Positions 1 to 8,257 of a DNA stretch of 64,000 nt are shown piece by piece; positions within the stretch are counted from its first letter, which is position 1, and the number at the start of each line of letters is the position of its first letter. The DNA is taken from contig JACKNK010000001.1 of assembly GCA_024234955.1 (NCBI GenBank), positions 806,001 through 870,000 on the forward strand, in the 5' to 3' direction. The translations under genes were made by a program, and so were the position numbers. Source of the DNA: Gammaproteobacteria bacterium (GTDB taxonomy: Bacteria > Pseudomonadota > Gammaproteobacteria > JACKNK01). The notes beneath the pieces were generated by a model. The model was given only the letters and a program-made list of their open reading frames with translations. It ran no database searches and was not told the origin of the DNA.

Positions 1-1001
1 AGTTCCGGCGCCTTGCCATGCGTGGTCGAGGTCAGCTGTTCGATCATCTGTTGCTGCAGACGCTTGGCCTCTTCCGCAACCATGGCACTCGGCAGATCCA
101 CCGGATTGGCCTCCAGGACCGCGTTCATGACGCTGTCCTTGAGCATGCCGCGCAGCTTCTGACCGAGTTCACGCTCCATGTTTTCGCGGACCTGGGCACG
201 CAGCGCATCCACGCCACCTTCCTCGATCCCGAGCGAGGTCGCGAAGTCGTCATTCATCTCCGGCAGGGTCTCACCGAAAACCTTCTTCACGCTGACCTCG
301 AAATGCGCCGTCTTGCCAGCCATTTCGTCGATGCGGAAGTCTTCCGGGAACGTCACATCAAAGCTGCGCGAATCACCCGCCTTGGCGCCAACCAATTGCG
401 TTTCGAAATCGTCGCCGAGATTGCCACCCCCCAACACCAACTGGGCGTCATCGCGCTTGTTGCCGGGAAAATCCGCGCCGTCGGCCAGCTTACCTTGGTA
501 ATCGATGACCATACGATCCCCCTTGGCCGCCTCACGCTCGACCTCCTCCCAGCCTGCCTGCTGTGAGCGCAGCTTTTCGAGCATCGCATCGATATCCGCA
601 TCGGTGACTTCCGCCATGGTCTGGGTCACGGACAGCGCACTCAGGTCGCCGACGGTGATTTCCGGATACACCTCAAAGATCGCGGCATAGGAAAAATCCT
701 CACCGATCTGGTCCTTGACGGACTCGACGGAAGGCATACCTGCCGGGTTGACGTTTTCCTGCTGGAAGGCTTCACGCAAGGTGGACTCGATCACTTCGCC
801 CAACACTTCCTGGCGGATCGAATCGCCAAACTGCTTCTTCACCAACTTGACCGGCACCTTGCCGGGACGGAAACCATCCAAGCGCACGCGGCGCGCGTAC
901 TGCTTGATGCGCGATTCGACCTCGCCATCCACCCGCTCGGCCGGAACTTCGACCGTCATGCGGCGCTGCAAACCCTCGGTCGTCTCAACTGATACGCGCA
1001 T
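1..1001 (-). CDS. tig: Trigger factor, N-terminal part (gene runs off the window)
   Basis: Ribosome-associated chaperone with peptidyl-prolyl isomerase activity, acting on nascent chains in the cytoplasm. About 333 residues are visible, starting MRVSVETTEGLQRRMTVEVP, the usual trigger factor opening. The ribosome-binding signature appears as GFRPGKVP near residue 45, and the FKBP-like domain follows at roughly residues 155-240. The usual length is about 430-450 residues, so the C-terminal chaperone arm lies outside the window. The ATG at 1001 is preceded by a purine-rich stretch (GAGG/GAAGG) that can serve as ribosome binding site. It lies directly downstream of a tRNA cluster read in the same direction, with a terminator hairpin in between the tRNAs. 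Confidence 0.95.
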   Translation of the reverse strand, partial: MRVSVETTEGLQRRMTVEVPAERVDGEVESRIKQYARRVRLDGFRPGKVPVKLVKKQFGDSIRQEVLGEVIESTLREAFQQENVNPAGMPSVESVKDQIGEDFSYAAIFEVYPEITVGDLSALSVTQTMAEVTDADIDAMLEKLRSQQAGWEEVEREAAKGDRMVIDYQGKLADGADFPGNKRDDAQLVLGGGNLGDDFETQLVGAKAGDSRSFDVTFPEDFRIDEMAGKTAHFEVSVKKVFGETLPEMNDDFATSLGIEEGGVDALRAQVRENMERELGQKLRGMLKDSVMNAVLEANPVDLPSAMVAEEAKRLQQQMIEQLTSTTHGKAPE

Positions 1002-1064
1002 AACCTTCAAGACCTCTGTTGCTGTCCGGCGGCTCGCCGGAGTTTGTCGATTTTCAAAACGAAT

Positions 1065-1149
<85 letters not shown>

Positions 1150-1230
1150 GTGGGTAAGGGCCGTAAAAACCATCAGCCGCTTAAAGCAGCCGCGCAGTAT
1201 ACCGACAGAGCGATTGAGCCGGTAGCCGAA

Positions 1231-1266
1231 ACGCAAAAGGGCTGCCCGAGGGCAGCCCTTTTGCGT
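1231..1266 (-). terminator. Perfect 16-bp stem terminator inside the tRNA cluster
   Basis: Inverted repeat 1231-1246 / 1251-1266 (ACGCAAAAGGGCTGCC and its exact complement) with a 4-nt loop and A/T tracts on both sides of the stem, so it can work on either strand. It follows tRNA-Lys in the direction of transcription and would end the Pro-Arg-His-Lys transcript before tRNA-Leu and tig. Confidence 0.85.
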
Positions 1267-1275
1267 GCTTCGAAT

Positions 1276-1351
<76 letters not shown>

Positions 1352-1427
1352 GATTTTTACTACTGACGCCGTGGCGTTTTTCAAGGCGCGGGATTAGACA
1401 ACACTTCGCCCCCGCCTTGCAACAAAA

Positions 1428-1503
1428 TGGGGTGATCGATGGGACTTGAACCCACGACCACTGGAGCCACAATCCAGCGCTCTACCAACTGAGCTACGAC
1501 CAC
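1428..1503 (-). tRNA. tRNA-His(GUG)
   Basis: 76-nt cloverleaf with encoded CCA. The anticodon loop TTGTGGC lies in stem CTGGA/TCCAG, anticodon GTG. The base before position 1 is G (at 1504) and the discriminator base is C, the G-1:C73 pair typical of bacterial tRNA-His. Confidence 0.95.
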
Positions 1504-1556
1504 CATTGTTCCAGCGTTTAACGTCCAGAAGACGTACTGCATATCGCTGCCGGGAG

Positions 1557-1633
1557 TGGCGCGCCCGGCAGGATTCGAACCTGCTACCCTCGGTTTAGAA
1601 GACCGATGCTCTATCCAAATGAGCTACGGGCGC
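1557..1633 (-). tRNA. tRNA-Arg(UCU)
   Basis: 77-nt cloverleaf with encoded CCA. Acceptor GCGCCCG pairs with CGGGCGC. Stem TCGGT/ACCGA holds loop CTTCTAA, anticodon TCT. Second gene of the cluster. Confidence 0.95.
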
Positions 1634-1699
1634 ATTCGATCCGACTGGTTCTCCGCCGAGGCAAACCGTTATCCAGCACGGTCTGCGAACGGAGCGAAA

Positions 1700-1776
1700 T
1701 GGTCGGGGCAGAGGGATTCGAACCCCCGACCCTCTGCTCCCAAAGCAGATGCGCTACCAGACTGCGCCATACCCCG
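1700..1776 (-). tRNA. tRNA-Pro(UGG)
   Basis: 77-nt cloverleaf with encoded CCA. It starts CGGGGTATGGCGC, as is usual for proline tRNAs. Stem TCTGC/GCAGA holds loop TTTGGGA, anticodon TGG. First gene of the cluster, about 65 nt downstream of the predicted promoter. Confidence 0.95.
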
Positions 1777-1841
1777 GTTGCCGCTGCCACACAGCCGGAA
1801 TTTCGATAACGAGCAACCGGCCGGGTCCAACGAGGCGCGCA

Positions 1842-1870
1842 ATGGTACGAGTGCGCATGGGTCACGTCAA
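1842..1870 (-). promoter_or_regulatory. Sigma70-type promoter of the tRNA cluster
   Basis: On the minus strand TTGACG (1865-1870) and TACCAT (1842-1847) are separated by exactly 17 nt. The -10 is followed by a G/C-only discriminator (GCGCGCC after a T), a feature known to confer stringent control on stable-RNA promoters. Placement upstream of tRNA-Pro supports the call. Confidence 0.7.
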
Positions 1871-1904
1871 CGCCGAACACGACTTAATCACGGTGTCCGG
1901 GACC

Positions 1905-2483
1905 TCACAACGCGCGGCACAGGAAATAATCGGAGTCCGGCGTATACAACGACGCGCCTGCCGAACTGTTCGCTTCCTTGGCGGCGCGGACATATCCCGT
2001 ACCTGGACGGCCATCATCAAGCTGACGGTCAAGCGCAGAGGCTTGCGCTTCATCCAGATCGGAAAGACAGATCACCACCCCGTCGATGCCAAAATTGCCG
2101 CTTTGCACACCGATATATCCACCCGCCGCATTTGCGGGAAGCCCTAACGCCCTTCGCCCTTCTATGGGGCCGGGCCACATGCGTGCACGACGTAAATGCA
2201 ACCAAGCCAATCGGTCTTCAGGCTCCGATTTGTCGTTCAGGGAATCCGACTCAAGCCAGGCCCCACTTATCCGACCGTCACCGTCGCCGTGCGGGGCCCC
2301 CTCACCCCATCGCGAATCGGTATTCACGTCGTCGCCGGGCAGATAGCCGAACCGATCCCGATAGCTCTGGACGGCGGATCGGGCACTGTCCAGATTGATG
2401 ACCAGCTCGCGCAGCTCCACGTTGATGACGATCTGCCGCACGATCCACAACGTCGATGCCAGCACGCTCGCCACCACCAGCAA
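1905..2483 (-). CDS. Type IV pilin-like / pseudopilin-like protein
   Basis: About 192 residues from the TTG at 2483, but the open frame continues upstream. In that frame it reads KRGLNLFDALKLLVVASVLA, which looks like a prepilin cleavage site (RG|L) followed by a hydrophobic helix, with Asp in place of the usual Glu5. After the helix comes VQSYRDRFGYLPGDD, the pattern of pseudopilin-like proteins such as the GspG/GspH group. A prepilin peptidase would process it at the inner membrane. The true start must therefore lie upstream of 2483, within or just past the end of ffh (stop at 2546). No in-frame ATG or GTG is visible there, so it probably uses a rare start codon coupled to the ffh stop. The function is unknown and no other pilus gene is in the window. 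Confidence 0.6.
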   Translation of the reverse strand: MLVVASVLASTLWIVRQIVINVELRELVINLDSARSAVQSYRDRFGYLPGDDVNTDSRWGEGAPHGDGDGRISGAWLESDSLNDKSEPEDRLAWLHLRRARMWPGPIEGRRALGLPANAAGGYIGVQSGNFGIDGVVICLSDLDEAQASALDRQLDDGRPGTGYVRAAKEANSSAGASLYTPDSDYFLCRAL

Positions 2484-2545
2484 CTTCAGCGCGTCGAACA
2501 GATTGAGCCCGCGCTTGGTGCTGATCCGGTTTCGAACCCGGCGAA

Positions 2546-3961
2546 TCAGAACGGCATCCCCCCGCCCGGACCACCCATGCCGCCACCCATGCCGCCACCC
2601 ATGCCGCCAAAGCCTCCGCCACCAAGACGACCGGCCATGCCACGCATCATGTTTTTCATCTTGCCGCCCTTCATCTTCTTCATCATGGACTGCATCTGGG
2701 TGAACTGCTTGAGCAGCCGATTGACCTCCGGCACCCCGGTTCCCGACCCGGCGGCAATGCGCTTCTTACGCGGACCGTTCAGTACTTTCGGAAAGCGACG
2801 CTCATGCGGGGTCATGGAACTGATGATGGCGATGGTGCGCTTGATCTCCTTATCATTGACTTGGTCCTTAACATGCTGTGGCACATTGGCCATACCCGGC
2901 AGCTTCTCCATGATTCCCTGAAGATTGCCCATGCCGGCCATCTGCTGCATCTGTTCGCGGAAATCTTCCAGATCAAAGCCCTTGCCCTTCTGCAACTTCC
3001 TGGCAAGTTTCTCGGCCTTGGCGTGATCGACGCTGCGATGCACTTCCTCGACCAACGACAACACGTCGCCCATACCCAGGATGCGTGACGCGACACGATC
3101 CGGATGAAACGGCTCAAGCGCCGTGGTCTTTTCGCCCACACCGAGGAATTTGATTGGCGCCCCGGTAATGTGACGAATCGATAACGCGGCACCGCCCCGG
3201 GCATCACCGTCGGTCTTGGTCAGCACCACGCCGGTCAGCGGCAGCGCATCGTGGAAAGCCTTGGCGGTATTGGCGGCATCCTGACCGGTCATGGAATCGA
3301 CCACGAACAGCGTCTCGACTGGCTTCACCGCCGCATGGATACGCTTGATCTCGTCCATCATCTGCGCATCGACATGCAGGCGACCGGCGGTATCGACGAT
3401 AACCACATCGAGATGCTGCAGACGCGCCTGATCGATCGCACCGCGCGCAATGTCGACCGGGTCTTGATCCGGCTTGCTGGGCCGGAAGCCGACGCCGATC
3501 TCCTTGGCCAGGGTCTTCAACTGATCGATCGCTGCCGGGCGATAGATGTCGCAACTGACCAGCAGGCTGTTCTTCTTTGCCCGCTCCTTGAGGAAACGCG
3601 CCAGCTTGGCCGCTGTGGTCGTCTTACCGGAACCCTGAAGGCCGGCAAGCAGGATCACGGCGGGCGGCTGCGCACGAAGATCCAGTTCCTCATTGACCGC
3701 ACCCATGACCGCGACCAATTCATCCTGGACCACCTTGATCAAGGCCTGACCCGGACTGAGGCTGCCGATCACTTCCTGACCGATCGCCCTACCTTTCACC
3801 CGATCGATGAACGCGCGCACCACCGGCAAGGCGACATCGGCTTCCAGCAGGGCGCGACGCACTTCGCGCATCGCCTCGTCGATGTTGTCCTCGGTCAGGC
3901 GGGCTTGGCCACGCAGGCGTTTGATGGTTTCGTTTAAGCGATTGGTGAGGTTATCGAACAT
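2546..3961 (-). CDS. ffh: Signal recognition particle protein Ffh
   Basis: GTPase that binds 4.5S RNA and signal sequences and delivers ribosomes to FtsY at the inner membrane. The 471 residues starting MFDNLTNRLN are typical. Visible parts are the N domain, the G1 motif GLQGSGKTTTAAK, DTAGR (G3), TKTDGD (G4), and a methionine-rich M domain ending in Gly-Met repeats encoded by a 12-bp tandem repeat near 2570-2610. A longer frame exists upstream, but the ATG at 3961 gives the canonical N-terminus. It is divergent from ypjD at 4088, the usual gammaproteobacterial arrangement. Confidence 0.97.
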   Translation of the reverse strand: MFDNLTNRLNETIKRLRGQARLTEDNIDEAMREVRRALLEADVALPVVRAFIDRVKGRAIGQEVIGSLSPGQALIKVVQDELVAVMGAVNEELDLRAQPPAVILLAGLQGSGKTTTAAKLARFLKERAKKNSLLVSCDIYRPAAIDQLKTLAKEIGVGFRPSKPDQDPVDIARGAIDQARLQHLDVVIVDTAGRLHVDAQMMDEIKRIHAAVKPVETLFVVDSMTGQDAANTAKAFHDALPLTGVVLTKTDGDARGGAALSIRHITGAPIKFLGVGEKTTALEPFHPDRVASRILGMGDVLSLVEEVHRSVDHAKAEKLARKLQKGKGFDLEDFREQMQQMAGMGNLQGIMEKLPGMANVPQHVKDQVNDKEIKRTIAIISSMTPHERRFPKVLNGPRKKRIAAGSGTGVPEVNRLLKQFTQMQSMMKKMKGGKMKNMMRGMAGRLGGGGFGGMGGGMGGGMGGPGGGMPF

Positions 3962-4087
3962 GCGCTTCTGTGCTTCGCTGGCTGGCGGAATAACGGTTGC
4001 GGAGTATAAGCGAGGACCCCCGTATGTCATGCCCGGATGGGATGTGCCATCATCCTCGGCCACGCTCCAATGAATCACTGATTACCG

Positions 4088-4906
4088 ATGAATCCGGTCC
4101 TTCCCAGCGCCCTCGCCATTCTTGCCTATGTCGCTGCCACCCTCGGCCTGTGGTGGCGTATGCGCCGCGTCGCCGGGGGGCAAGGCATCAACAAGATACC
4201 GATCATCGGCGTCGCCATATTCGCCGGCATCGCCCACGCGGTGGCGATTTATCTGGCGATTCATGCGCCCCACGGCATCAACCTGGGGTTCTTCAACGCG
4301 CTCTCCCTGGAAGGCTGGTTGATCGCGCTATTGGTGACCTTGGCCGCGACTCGGCAGCCCGTCGAGAATCTTGGCGTTGCCCTTTACCCGCTGGCCATCC
4401 TGTCGCTGCTGTCGATGGTCGCTTTTCAAAGCGACGAGATTCTGCCGATCGCACCCGGCAGCCCCTTGCAGATTCATATCCTGTTGTCGATCGGCGCCTA
4501 CGGTGTGCTGACCATCGCCGCCGTTCAGGCTGGCGCCCTGGCAATACAGGATCGCTCCTTGCGCAATCATCAACCCGGCGGACTGATCCGCGCGCTACCT
4601 CCATTGCGGGTCATGGAAACCCTGCTCTTCCATCTCATCGGCGTCGGCTTCGCGCTGCTGACCATGGCCTTGCTGACCGGCATCCTGTTTCTGGAAGACA
4701 TGTTCGCCCAGCACCTTGTCCACAAGACGGTGTTGTCGCTGATTGCCTGGGCGGTGTTTGCTGTCCTGCTTTGGGGCCGGGTACGTCATGGCTGGCGCGG
4801 GCGCAAGGCGATTCGCTGGACCTTGGGCGGCTTCATCCTGTTGTTGCTCGCGTATTTCGGCAGCAAGGCCGTGCTGGAACTGATCCTCAAGACCCCGATG
4901 ACTTGA
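4088..4906 (+). CDS. ypjD: CcsA-like inner membrane protein (YpjD type)
   Basis: 272 residues with about eight hydrophobic segments. It belongs to the cytochrome c assembly (CcsA/CcmC-like) integral membrane family. The tryptophan-rich haem-handling motif of true CcsA/CcmC is not evident here. Its position between divergent ffh and a CorB-like gene matches E. coli ypjD, whose role is not firmly established. The start ATG at 4088 gives MNPVLPSALAILAYV, an immediate membrane segment. A role in cytochrome biogenesis is family-level inference only. Confidence 0.85.
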   Translation: MNPVLPSALAILAYVAATLGLWWRMRRVAGGQGINKIPIIGVAIFAGIAHAVAIYLAIHAPHGINLGFFNALSLEGWLIALLVTLAATRQPVENLGVALYPLAILSLLSMVAFQSDEILPIAPGSPLQIHILLSIGAYGVLTIAAVQAGALAIQDRSLRNHQPGGLIRALPPLRVMETLLFHLIGVGFALLTMALLTGILFLEDMFAQHLVHKTVLSLIAWAVFAVLLWGRVRHGWRGRKAIRWTLGGFILLLLAYFGSKAVLELILKTPMT

Positions 4907-4994
4907 GCGGTCTCCAGTCGCCCGGCGCAGGGCAGTTGACTTGGGCCGCCCCACCGCCTTTCATGATATTCGACTCGGCAAACGAACCTTCTCC

Positions 4995-6281
4995 TTGGAC
5001 GACATCCATATAGGCCTTTTGGTCGGCGCCCTGATCGTGCTGATCCTGCTTTCCGGTTTCTTTTCCGGATCCGAAACCGGCCTGATGACCCTTAACCGCT
5101 ACCGCATGAAACACAAGGCGGATGCCGGTCACGGTGGCGCACGTCGCGCTCAGGACCTGCTGAAACGTCCGGATCGACTGATCGGCGTGATCCTGCTCGG
5201 CAACAACTTCGTCAACATCCTCGCGTCCGCCATCGCCACCGTGCTGGCCATCCGTCTTTGGGGCGAGGCCGGCATCGCGATTGCAACCGGCTTGCTGACC
5301 GTGGTCATCCTGATTTTCTCCGAAGTCACCCCCAAGACCTTTGCTGCACTGCATCCGGAGCGCATCGCCTACCCCGCCTCCTACGTGATGAAGCCACTGC
5401 TCAAGCTGCTTTATCCCCTGGTCTGGGTCACCAATCTGTTCGCCAACGGCCTGCTCAGATTGCTCGGCGTATCTCCCGTTCATGGGCAGCGCGAACAACT
5501 CTCCCGGGAGGAACTGCGCGCGGTCGTCAACGAATCCAGCAGCCTGATTCCCGAACGCCACCAGAACATGTTGCTCGGCGCCCTCGACCTGGAAGAGGTC
5601 AAGGTGGAAGACATCATGATCCCGCGCAGCGAGGTCATGGGCATCGACATCGAGGATTCCTGGGAGCGTATCCTTCGCCAGCTCACCTCCAGCCCGTTTA
5701 CCCGCCTCCCGGTGTATCGCGACACCATCGAAAACACCTTCGGCATCCTGCATCTGCGCGATGCGGTTCATCTTCTTGAAAAGAAAAAGCTGGATCGTGA
5801 CGGCCTGACCGAGGTGCTACGGGAACCCTACTTCATTCCCGAAGCGACCCCACTTTACACCCAGTTGTTGAATTTCCAGCGTTTCAAGCAACGCACCGGG
5901 TTGGTGGTAGACGAATATGGCGACATCCAGGGACTTGTGACGCTCGAGGACCTGCTGGAAGAGGTGGTCGGCGAATTCACGACGGACCCCACCGACAACC
6001 TTTACCGCTTCGCTGACCCCGTCGGTGACGGCAGTTATCTCGTCGATGGCAGCGCCAATATCCGCACCCTCAACCGCATGTTTGGCTGGGAGTTCCCGAC
6101 CGATGGCCCCCGCACCCTCAACGGGCTGATCCTGGAGCACATGGAAACCATCCCCAACCCGGGCACCAGCCTGATGATCGCCGGCTATCCGCTGGAAATC
6201 CGTCAAACCACCTCGAATACGGTGAAGACCGTGCTGATCCAACCACTCTGGCCGGGCACCGGCACGGATAAAACCGGCTGA
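4995..6281 (+). CDS. corB: CorB/CorC-type CNNM-domain transporter-associated protein
   Basis: HlyC/CorC family membrane protein linked to Mg2+/Co2+ efflux. An N-terminal CNNM (DUF21) domain with three to four membrane helices (motif FFSGSETGLMTLNRYR near residue 20) is followed by two CBS domains at about residues 200-330 (EDIMIPRSEV opens the first; VDEYGDIQGLVTLEDLLEE lies in the second) and a C-terminal CorC/HlyC domain (DGSANIRTLNRMFGW). I chose the TTG at 4995 because it puts the SGSETG motif at the same distance from the start as in E. coli CorB. A TTG at 4941 would add 18 residues. Neither has a strong ribosome binding site. Confidence 0.88.
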   Translation: MDDIHIGLLVGALIVLILLSGFFSGSETGLMTLNRYRMKHKADAGHGGARRAQDLLKRPDRLIGVILLGNNFVNILASAIATVLAIRLWGEAGIAIATGLLTVVILIFSEVTPKTFAALHPERIAYPASYVMKPLLKLLYPLVWVTNLFANGLLRLLGVSPVHGQREQLSREELRAVVNESSSLIPERHQNMLLGALDLEEVKVEDIMIPRSEVMGIDIEDSWERILRQLTSSPFTRLPVYRDTIENTFGILHLRDAVHLLEKKKLDRDGLTEVLREPYFIPEATPLYTQLLNFQRFKQRTGLVVDEYGDIQGLVTLEDLLEEVVGEFTTDPTDNLYRFADPVGDGSYLVDGSANIRTLNRMFGWEFPTDGPRTLNGLILEHMETIPNPGTSLMIAGYPLEIRQTTSNTVKTVLIQPLWPGTGTDKTG

Positions 6282-6402
6282 TCGGCAGTGAGCAACTACA
6301 CTGACTGCGTGGTGCCTTGACGCCACGCTCAAACCCGCAAGCAGAGACACCCCTGCCGCTTGGATTCTCCACATCTGCCCTTGTGACGACGCAATCAGCC
6401 CC

Positions 6403-7278
6403 ATGACTCACCCGATCATCCGTCTGCTGCGGCCGCACCAATACATCAAGAACGGCTTCGTCTTTCTCGGCCCGATCTTCGCCGTCCGCTGGGACGTGGA
6501 CACCCTGGGCGCGGGGTTACTGGTTTTCCTCGCCTTCTGCGCAGCGGCCAGCGCGATCTACGTTTTCAATGATCTCACCGACATTGAGGCCGACCGTGCG
6601 CACCCGCGCAAATGCAAACGCCCCCTCGCCAGCGGCGAAGTCAGTGCCGCTTCAGGCTGGCGCCTGACCGTGACCCTGGCCATCCTGGCCCTGATCATCT
6701 CTGCCTCCGTCAGCCCATGGGCCGGTGGCCTGGTTGCCGCCTACATTGCGATGAACATCGGCTACACACTGAGCTGGAAACACATCGTCGTCGTGGATGT
6801 ATTCCTGATTTCGACCGGGTTCATGCTGCGCATCCTCGCCGGGACCCAGGGCCTCGGGATCACGCCTTCACCGTGGTTGCTGCTGTGCGGCCTCATGGTC
6901 ACCTTGTTTCTCGGTTTTGCGAAGCGCCGCGCAGAACTACTCATGATCGAAGATGCCGACATCCAGGACACGCGACTGACACGGCGCGTCTTGGACGACT
7001 ACAACCCCGCGATGATCGAGCAGTTCATGGCCATCACCGCCGCCTGCACGATTCTCAGTTACAGCTTGTATACGGTCAGCGGGGCCACCATCGCCCGCCA
7101 CGACACGGCGGAACTGATCTACACCGTACCCTTCGTGGTCTACGGCGTGTTCCGTTACATCTTCCTGTTGCACCGCCACGGCCACGGCGACGATACGGCA
7201 TCCACATTGACCTCAGACCCGCACCTGTTGGTTACCGTTGCCGCATGGGTCGGCGTCACCATCTTCATTCTTGCCTGA
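6403..7278 (+). CDS. UbiA-family decaprenyl-phosphate phosphoribosyltransferase (DPPR synthase-like)
   Basis: 291-residue membrane prenyltransferase-fold protein. Family knowledge: mycobacterial Rv3806c (UbiA) transfers 5-phosphoribose from PRPP to decaprenyl phosphate, the committed step to decaprenylphosphoryl-arabinose. Visible here: the opening LLRPHQYIKNGFVFLGP, the Mg-binding NDLTDIEADR (N57-D64, NDxxDxxxD) followed by HPRKCKRPLASG, the FAKRRAEL stretch near residue 170 and YNPAMIEQF near residue 200, all characteristic of this subfamily rather than of quinone UbiA or haem O synthase. Multiple membrane helices run through it. It is first in a plus-strand set with dprE1 and dprE2 homologues, which strongly supports this specific function. 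Confidence 0.88.
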   Translation: MTHPIIRLLRPHQYIKNGFVFLGPIFAVRWDVDTLGAGLLVFLAFCAAASAIYVFNDLTDIEADRAHPRKCKRPLASGEVSAASGWRLTVTLAILALIISASVSPWAGGLVAAYIAMNIGYTLSWKHIVVVDVFLISTGFMLRILAGTQGLGITPSPWLLLCGLMVTLFLGFAKRRAELLMIEDADIQDTRLTRRVLDDYNPAMIEQFMAITAACTILSYSLYTVSGATIARHDTAELIYTVPFVVYGVFRYIFLLHRHGHGDDTASTLTSDPHLLVTVAAWVGVTIFILA

Positions 7279-7294
7279 TACCGGGGCCGGACCT

Positions 7295-8257
7295 GTGTTT
7301 AGCGAAAAGCAGCGTCATGCCCTGATCGCCTCCATCGCAATCGCGGCGCTCGCGTATCTGGGTATCTCGTTGTGGAGTGGCTGGCGCGATGTGCTCGATG
7401 CGTTTATCCGCGTAGGCATCGACGGATTCGCCCTCGCCCTGGCGTTATCGTTCGTGAACTACACGCTGCGTTTCGGACGCTGGCAAATGTATCTCCAACG
7501 CCTGGGGCACCCCATGCCTCCGCGCCCCAGCGCCATGATTTATCTGTCCGGCTTCGCGCTGACCACGACACCCGGAAAGGCCGGAGAAATGCTGCGTGGC
7601 GTATTTCTGCGCCATCGCGGCATGCCGTACATGGAAAGTACCGCTGCCTTTCTCAGTGAACGACTTTCCGATCTCGTCGCCATTGTGTTGCTGTGTCTGT
7701 TCGGTGCCAGCGTGTTGCCGAGCGGTGGCTGGGTGATCGCCGTCGGCGTGTTCGCGGTCATCGGCCCTTTGTTCGTGCTTTCCCGGTGGCACTGGCTGCG
7801 GGCTATCGAGCAACGATTCGATCAACCTCAATCCCGGCTGGCGCGTGCCGGCCATCATCTCGCCCGCCTGCTGCTGGTCGCGCGACGGTGCCACACGCCG
7901 ATGCTGTTGCTGACGACGACGGTGTTGAGCGTGATCGCCTGGTCAGCGGAAGCCTGGGCATTTCATCTGGTCCTGCATTGGCTGGGCTTCGATCCGCCGA
8001 TCGCTTTCGCGTTTGCGGTCTACGCGCTGGCGATGCTCGCCGGCGCCTTGAGTTTCCTACCCGGGGGACTGGGCGGTTCCGAAGTCGTGATGATCGGCCT
8101 GTTGTTATGGGCAGGGATGGGCGAAGCCGAGGCGACGGCAGCCACCGTCGTGACCCGCCTGGCCACTTTATGGTTTGCCGTTATTCTCGGGGTATTGGCG
8201 CTGATCTTCGGTCAGCGCGAGTTGTCTCCTACCGCCATCACGGAACCGAGCGCATGA
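7295..8257 (+). CDS. Flippase-like (LPG synthase TM-region / YbhN-type) membrane protein
   Basis: About 320 residues from the GTG at 7295. An earlier in-frame start at 7238 would overlap the preceding gene by 41 nt. It has seven to eight membrane helices and family signatures such as TTTPGKAGEMLRG near residue 90 and FLPGGLGGSEV near residue 250, which define the lysylphosphatidylglycerol synthetase TM-region or flippase-like domain family (UPF0104/AglD group). Its stop overlaps the dprE1 start in ATGA, so translation is coupled. In mycobacteria the membrane partner proposed for decaprenylphosphoryl-arabinose is a GtrA-like protein (Rv3789). A flipping role for this unrelated protein is my inference from context. 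Confidence 0.8.
   Translation: MFSEKQRHALIASIAIAALAYLGISLWSGWRDVLDAFIRVGIDGFALALALSFVNYTLRFGRWQMYLQRLGHPMPPRPSAMIYLSGFALTTTPGKAGEMLRGVFLRHRGMPYMESTAAFLSERLSDLVAIVLLCLFGASVLPSGGWVIAVGVFAVIGPLFVLSRWHWLRAIEQRFDQPQSRLARAGHHLARLLLVARRCHTPMLLLTTTVLSVIAWSAEAWAFHLVLHWLGFDPPIAFAFAVYALAMLAGALSFLPGGLGGSEVVMIGLLLWAGMGEAEATAATVVTRLATLWFAVILGVLALIFGQRELSPTAITEPSA

Noticed and set aside
1556..2398. 280-codon plus-strand frame across the tRNA genes
   Set aside because: It runs through two tRNA genes and is antisense to the pilin-like gene.
2570..2610. Short direct repeats suggesting a CRISPR-like array
   Set aside because: They are 12-bp tandem units encoding the Gly-Met tail of Ffh, without spacers. No CRISPR array is visible anywhere in the window.
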